Shown here piece after piece: positions 44,529 through 48,047 of a stretch of 48,047 bases of DNA (positions are counted from its first letter, which is position 1; the number at the start of each line of letters is the position of its first letter). The notes beneath the pieces were generated by a model that saw only the letters and a program-made list of their open reading frames with translations, was not told the origin of the DNA and did no database searches. The stretch spans positions 1-48,047 of the forward strand of contig NZ_CAMPHV010000043.1 of assembly GCF_946886105.1 (NCBI RefSeq), in the 5' to 3' direction. The translations under genes were made by a program, and so were the position numbers. The DNA comes from an uncultured Pseudomonas sp. Its GTDB lineage: Bacteria > Pseudomonadota > Gammaproteobacteria > Pseudomonadales > Pseudomonadaceae.

Positions 44529-45463
44529 TGGCGAGGATCCTGACGTTGACCCTGAACCCGGCGCTGGACCTGACCGTGAGCCTCGACATGCTGCAACCGG
44601 GCGCGGTCAACCGCACCCTGGGAACGCGCCGCGATGCCGCCGGCAAGGGCCTGAACGTCGCCCAGGTGCTCGCCGATCTGGGCCACAGCGTCACTGTCGG
44701 CGGTTTTCTCGGCGCGGCCAACGCGGCGCCGTTCGAGGCGCTGTTCCAGCGTCGTGGGCTGATCGATGCCTTCGTCCGGGTACCCGGCGAGACCCGCAGT
44801 AATATCAAGCTGGCCGAGCGCAGTGGTCGGGTCACCGACCTCAATGGGCCCGGCCCAGTGGTCGGCGCCGAACATCAAGCGCAGTTGTTGGAGCAACTCG
44901 AGCGGATCGTCGCCGGCCACGCCGCCGTGGTGGTCGCCGGCAGCCTGCCGCAAGGGATCAGCCCGCAATGGTTCACGATGCTGCTGCGCCGGCTCGCCGC
45001 CCTAGGCCTGCCGTTGGTGCTGGACAGCAGCGGCGCCGCGCTGCGCGCCGGTTTGGCCGCCAAGCCCTGGTTGATCAAACCCAATGAGGAGGAGCTGGCG
45101 CAGGCCTGCGAGTTGTCCGAGCCGTCCGCCACCGAGCTTACCGCAGCAGTCAGTGGCGTGCGCGAGCAGGGTGTCGCACATGTGCTGCTGTCGCGCGGCG
45201 CCGCGGGCGTCAGTTGGTATGGCCCGGATATCGCCTTGCAGGCGGTGCCGCCGACGGTCGAGGTGGTCAGCACCGTAGGTGCCGGTGATTCGCTATTGGC
45301 CGCGACCCTGCACGGTCTGCTCAGCGGTTGGCCGGCCGAGCGCACGCTGCGACTGGCAACGGCGATTGCCGCCCAGGCGGTGACCCAGGTGGGTTTCGGC
45401 CTGCATGACCGCGAGCAGCTCGCGCGCCTGGAAGCGGGCGTGCGCATCGCGCCTCTGGATTAA
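44528..45463 (+). CDS. fruK: 1-phosphofructokinase FruK
   Basis: A 311-residue PfkB-family kinase that turns fructose-1-phosphate into fructose-1,6-bisphosphate. The start MARILTLTLNPALDLTVSL and the substrate loop GKGLNVAQVLADLG are family signatures. The catalytic GAGDSLLAATLHGLL carries the active Asp and anion hole near residue 254. By consuming fructose-1-phosphate it also removes the FruR inducer. ATG 44528 shares its A with the fruB stop, so translation is coupled; an in-frame ATG at 44441 lies within fruB and is rejected. Confidence 0.96.
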   Translation: MARILTLTLNPALDLTVSLDMLQPGAVNRTLGTRRDAAGKGLNVAQVLADLGHSVTVGGFLGAANAAPFEALFQRRGLIDAFVRVPGETRSNIKLAERSGRVTDLNGPGPVVGAEHQAQLLEQLERIVAGHAAVVVAGSLPQGISPQWFTMLLRRLAALGLPLVLDSSGAALRAGLAAKPWLIKPNEEELAQACELSEPSATELTAAVSGVREQGVAHVLLSRGAAGVSWYGPDIALQAVPPTVEVVSTVGAGDSLLAATLHGLLSGWPAERTLRLATAIAAQAVTQVGFGLHDREQLARLEAGVRIAPLD

Positions 45464-45484
45464 AACAATAATGAGGTCATTAGC

Positions 45485-47227
45485 ATGAATCTGCTGATCG
45501 TTACCGCCTGCCCCAATGGCAGGGTTACCAGCGTGCTCAGTGCGCGCCTGTTGGATGCCGCCGCCCAACGTCTGGGTTGGTCCACCCATGTCGAGGTGCT
45601 GCCGTCCCTCGCCGCGGCGCAGGATGCGGCGACGCCGAGCGCGGCGCAGATCGACGCCGCCGATCTGGTGGTCGTGGTCGCGAGCGGCGAGCTGTCGTTA
45701 CGACGTTTCGCCGGCAAGCGTCTGGTGCGGTCGACCCCGGCCGAGGCACTGGTCGATCCGCAACAGTTTCTGCGCGATGCCGCCGAGCATGCCGAAGTGC
45801 TGCAAGAGGCCGCGTCGGGCAATGCCGCTCAGCGCCCGCGAATAGTCGCCGTTACCGCCTGCCCGACCGGCGTGGCGCACACCTTTATGGCCGCCGAGGC
45901 GCTGCAACGCGCCGCCGAGCAGATGGGCATCGAATTGCAGGTGGAAACCCGCGGCTCGGTCGGTGCGCGCAACCTGCTGGATGACGCCGCCATCGCCGCC
46001 GCCGATGTGGTGCTGTTGGCCGCCGATATCGAGGTGGACAGCGCCCGCTTCGCCGGCAAGAAGCTGTTCCGTTGCGGCACCGGTGTGGCCCTCAAGCAGC
46101 CCCAGCAAACCCTCGAACGGGCGCTGCGCGAAGGCGCGCCTATGGCCGAAACGGTGCAGGCCGACGGTGCGGCGGCAAGCCAGTCAACGACGAAGAGCGG
46201 GCCCTATAAACACCTGCTCACCGGCGTGTCCTTTATGCTGCCGATGGTGGTGGCCGGCGGGCTGCTGATCGCTTTGTCGTTCGTCTTCGGCATCGAGGCG
46301 TTCAAGGAGGAGGGCAGCCTCGCCGCTGCGCTGATGCAGATCGGCGGCGAAGCGGCGTTCAAACTGATGGTGCCGGTGCTGGCCGGTTATATCGCCTATT
46401 CCATCGCCGACCGCCCTGGCCTCGCACCGGGAATGATCGGCGGCCTGCTCGCCGGCAGCCTGGGGGCGGGCTTTATCGGCGGCATCATCGCAGGTTTTCT
46501 CGCCGGCTATGCCGCGCGCGGGCTGAATCGCTGGCTGCAACTGCCGGTCAGTGTCGAGGCGCTGAAGCCGATCCTGATCATCCCTCTGCTGGCCAGCCTG
46601 TTTACCGGCCTGACCATGATCTACGTGGTCGGCAAACCGGTGGCCGAGTTGCTCGGCGGGCTGACCGCGTTTCTCGACGGCATGGGCAGCACCAACGCGA
46701 TCATGCTCGGCCTGCTGCTCGGCGCGATGATGTGCGTCGACCTCGGCGGGCCGATCAACAAGGCCGCCTACGCCTTCTCGGTCGGCCTGCTCGCCTCGCA
46801 AAGCTACGCGCCCATGGCCGCGGTGATGGCCGCCGGCATGGTGCCGCCGATCGGCATGGCCATCGCCACCCTGCTGGCCCGACATAAATTCGCCCAGAGC
46901 GAACGCGAAGCCGGCAAGGCCGCCGGGGTGCTGGGGCTGTGCTTTATCTCCGAAGGAGCGATCCCCTTCGCCGCCAAGGACCCGCTGCGGGTGATCCCGG
47001 CAAGCATCGCCGGCGGCGCCCTGACCGGCGCACTGTCGATGTATTTCGGCTGCAAACTGATGGCGCCGCACGGTGGGCTGTTCGTGCTTCTGATTCCCAA
47101 TGCGATCAACCAGGCGGTGCTTTATCTGCTGGCGATAGCGGCGGGGAGTTTGCTGACTGGGGTGGTGTATGCGGTGATTAAGCGGGGGGAGGCGATGGAG
47201 GTGCTGGCGGTGGGAGCGAAGGCGTAG
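45485..47227 (+). CDS. fruA: Fructose PTS permease FruA (EIIB'BC)
   Basis: A 580-residue inner-membrane transporter. The N-terminus holds EIIB' (1-100, Cys9 in IVTACPNG) and the active EIIB (about 118-215, phospho-Cys126 in VTACPTGVAHTFMA). The EIIC domain (about 240-575) has about ten membrane segments with GVSFMLPMVVAGGLLIALSF, DLGGPINKAAYAF and FISEGAIPFAAKDP. It imports fructose and phosphorylates it at C1. The ATG is 22 bases after the fruK stop. A small palindrome TAATGA-GG-TCATTA (45469-45482) surrounds the GAGG ribosome site and overlaps an A-rich Hfq/Crc-type motif, so its translation may be controlled separately. Confidence 0.96.
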   Translation: MNLLIVTACPNGRVTSVLSARLLDAAAQRLGWSTHVEVLPSLAAAQDAATPSAAQIDAADLVVVVASGELSLRRFAGKRLVRSTPAEALVDPQQFLRDAAEHAEVLQEAASGNAAQRPRIVAVTACPTGVAHTFMAAEALQRAAEQMGIELQVETRGSVGARNLLDDAAIAAADVVLLAADIEVDSARFAGKKLFRCGTGVALKQPQQTLERALREGAPMAETVQADGAAASQSTTKSGPYKHLLTGVSFMLPMVVAGGLLIALSFVFGIEAFKEEGSLAAALMQIGGEAAFKLMVPVLAGYIAYSIADRPGLAPGMIGGLLAGSLGAGFIGGIIAGFLAGYAARGLNRWLQLPVSVEALKPILIIPLLASLFTGLTMIYVVGKPVAELLGGLTAFLDGMGSTNAIMLGLLLGAMMCVDLGGPINKAAYAFSVGLLASQSYAPMAAVMAAGMVPPIGMAIATLLARHKFAQSEREAGKAAGVLGLCFISEGAIPFAAKDPLRVIPASIAGGALTGALSMYFGCKLMAPHGGLFVLLIPNAINQAVLYLLAIAAGSLLTGVVYAVIKRGEAMEVLAVGAKA

Positions 47228-47299
47228 CGGGGCGCTGGAATCGTTGTTTTTTGAGTGTGTGCAACTGGCTACGATTTTCTGGGCGCGCACAAATTAGTT

Positions 47300-47335
47300 C
47301 CCTCTCCCCTGGGGAGAGGGCTAGGGTGAGGGGGA
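47300..47335. repeat. Short GC-rich inverted repeat, left of the DUF559 gene
   Basis: CCCTCTCCCC directly faces GGGGAGAGGG, followed by CTAGGGTGAGGGGGA. This belongs to the repeat family at 47723-47847 and lies 20 bases before the DUF559 ATG. Confidence 0.8.
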
Positions 47336-47355
47336 ATTTCACACGGAGGTGAAGC

Positions 47356-47754
47356 ATGCCCGATGGCCCTCAACGCCCCACGACCGAGCAGCGTAAGTTT
47401 GCCAAGCAGTTACGACGTGACCAGACCGACTGCGAACGGTTGCTCTGGCAGCGTCTGAGAAATCGCCAACTCGGCGGTTTCAAGTTCCGCCGCCAATATC
47501 CGTTGCCGCCGTATGTGCTGGATTTCTACTGTGCGGAGCTGTATTTGGCGGTCGAATTGGACGGTGGGCAGCATTTTAGCGATGAGGCTTTGCATCGGGA
47601 TGCTGAGCGCAGTCGTTATCTGGGGAAATATGGAATTCATGTACTCCGGTTTAGCAACCGGGAGGTGTTGGCGCAGATGGCGGAGGTATTGGCGGAAATT
47701 TTACATCAGGCTGAGATGGCTGCCCCTCACCCCAGCCCTCTCCCCGGAGGGTAG
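47356..47754 (+). CDS. DUF559 (Vsr/restriction-endonuclease-like) protein embedded in repeats
   Basis: A 132-residue protein of the DUF559 family, which has a Vsr/type II endonuclease-like fold. Visible landmarks are FAKQLRRDQTDCERLLWQRL, FKFRRQYPLPPYVLDFYCAE, the acidic active-site pattern in LAVELDGGQHF and the end GIHVLRFSNREVL. The last ten residues (APHPSPLPGG) are encoded by the repeat element itself. CGGAGG lies before the ATG. DUF559 genes surrounded by such repeats occur widely and behave like small mobile modules. Its biological activity is unknown. Confidence 0.82.
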   Translation: MPDGPQRPTTEQRKFAKQLRRDQTDCERLLWQRLRNRQLGGFKFRRQYPLPPYVLDFYCAELYLAVELDGGQHFSDEALHRDAERSRYLGKYGIHVLRFSNREVLAQMAEVLAEILHQAEMAAPHPSPLPGG

Positions 47755-47847
47755 AGGGGGCCGACCGGTGTGTGCCTGCCAGCCGTGATCTTGCCGTCAC
47801 CGCCGAACGGCCCCCTCTCCCTTTTAGGGAGAGGGCTGGGGTGAGGG
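47723..47847. repeat. Pair of facing GC-rich repeats, right of the DUF559 gene
   Basis: CCCCTCACCCCAGCCCTCTC at 47723 is the complement of the unit ending GAGAGGGCTGGGGTGAGGG at 47847. About 50 bases lie between the two units (47761-47809). They form a large inverted repeat and could act as a bidirectional terminator between DUF559 and prfC. Confidence 0.8.
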
Positions 47848-47864
47848 TTGGTTTTTACTCGCGA

Positions 47865-48047
47865 TCAATGGTGCTCGCGCGTCGCCCTGAACTTCACATC
47901 CGGCCAACGCTCTTCCATCAGTGCCAGATTGACCCGCGTAGGCGCCAGGTAGGTCAGGTGGCCGCCGCCGTCGAGCGCGAGGTTTTCCACTGCCTTGTTG
48001 CTGAATTCCTCGAGTTTTTTCTTGTCGCCGCATTCGATCCAGCGCGC
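47865..48047 (-). CDS. prfC: Peptide chain release factor 3, C-terminal end (5' part outside window)
   Basis: The last 60 codons and stop of a minus-strand gene. The translation includes [20 protein letters not shown], then [20 protein letters not shown] and a final REHH. This is the C-terminus of PrfC (RF3), the GTPase that frees RF1 and RF2 from the ribosome. Only domain III's end is visible, so GTPase motifs cannot be checked. Confidence 0.88.
   Translation of the reverse strand, partial: ARWIECGDKKKLEEFSNKAVENLALDGGGHLTYLAPTRVNLALMEERWPDVKFRATREHH

Overview
The window is high-GC gammaproteobacterial DNA from a Pseudomonas-type genome. I infer this from near-identity, as I remember the families, of PilS (530 aa, phospho-His at 319), PilR (445 aa, Asp54) and ClpB (854 aa) to the Pseudomonas proteins. 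Gene order also matches the P. aeruginosa stretch pilR-pilS ... bamD/rluD/pgeF/clpB ... tRNAs ... ndh ... coaE-pilD-pilC-pilB-pilA-nadC-(DUF1631)-ampD-ampE-chemoreceptor. The genus is firm; I cannot name the species.

Layout. 1-1767: the 5' part of a membrane PAS/GAF sensor on the minus strand. 1925-6416: a metal-acquisition operon, probably copper (DUF2946, TonB-dependent receptor, PepSY membrane protein, periplasmic PCuAC chaperone with an exact copper motif). 6520-9679: pilS/pilR and a small upstream gene. 9881-15727: bamD divergent from rluD-pgeF-clpB; clpB has a heat-shock-like promoter separated from the gene by a 200-bp inverted-repeat element. 15826-18506: PilZ protein and DUF1631 protein. 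18717-18959: tRNA-Asn, tRNA-Pro, tRNA-Lys from one strong promoter. 19127-22659: ndh and small conserved genes, including a 71-aa protein behind a perfect Anr/FNR box. 22770-27497: yacG, coaE, pilD, pilC, pilB.

27498-31091 is the most unusual part. The pilA gene, behind a sigma-54 promoter, encodes only a 61-residue prepilin with no globular head. Next comes a separately secreted, six-cysteine protein; then a strong terminator; then three AT-rich genes for an ABC transporter (permease, membrane-anchored helical protein, ATPase). They sit between pilA and nadC, where Pseudomonas normally has a full-length pilin and accessory genes. I read this as a split-pilin system, like the PilA-N/PilA-C pair of Geobacter, with an associated transporter, run by the ordinary Pseudomonas PilSR/PilBCD machinery.

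31146-39408: nadC, a second DUF1631 paralogue, ampD-ampE, a fructokinase (mak-like) and a chemoreceptor with a FliA-like promoter. 39639-47227: tatD-fruR divergent from fruBKA, the fructose phosphotransferase system, with a clear FruR operator and A-rich Hfq/Crc-type motifs. 47300-47847: a DUF559 gene packed between inverted repeats that also encode its C-terminus. The window ends in the 3' end of prfC.
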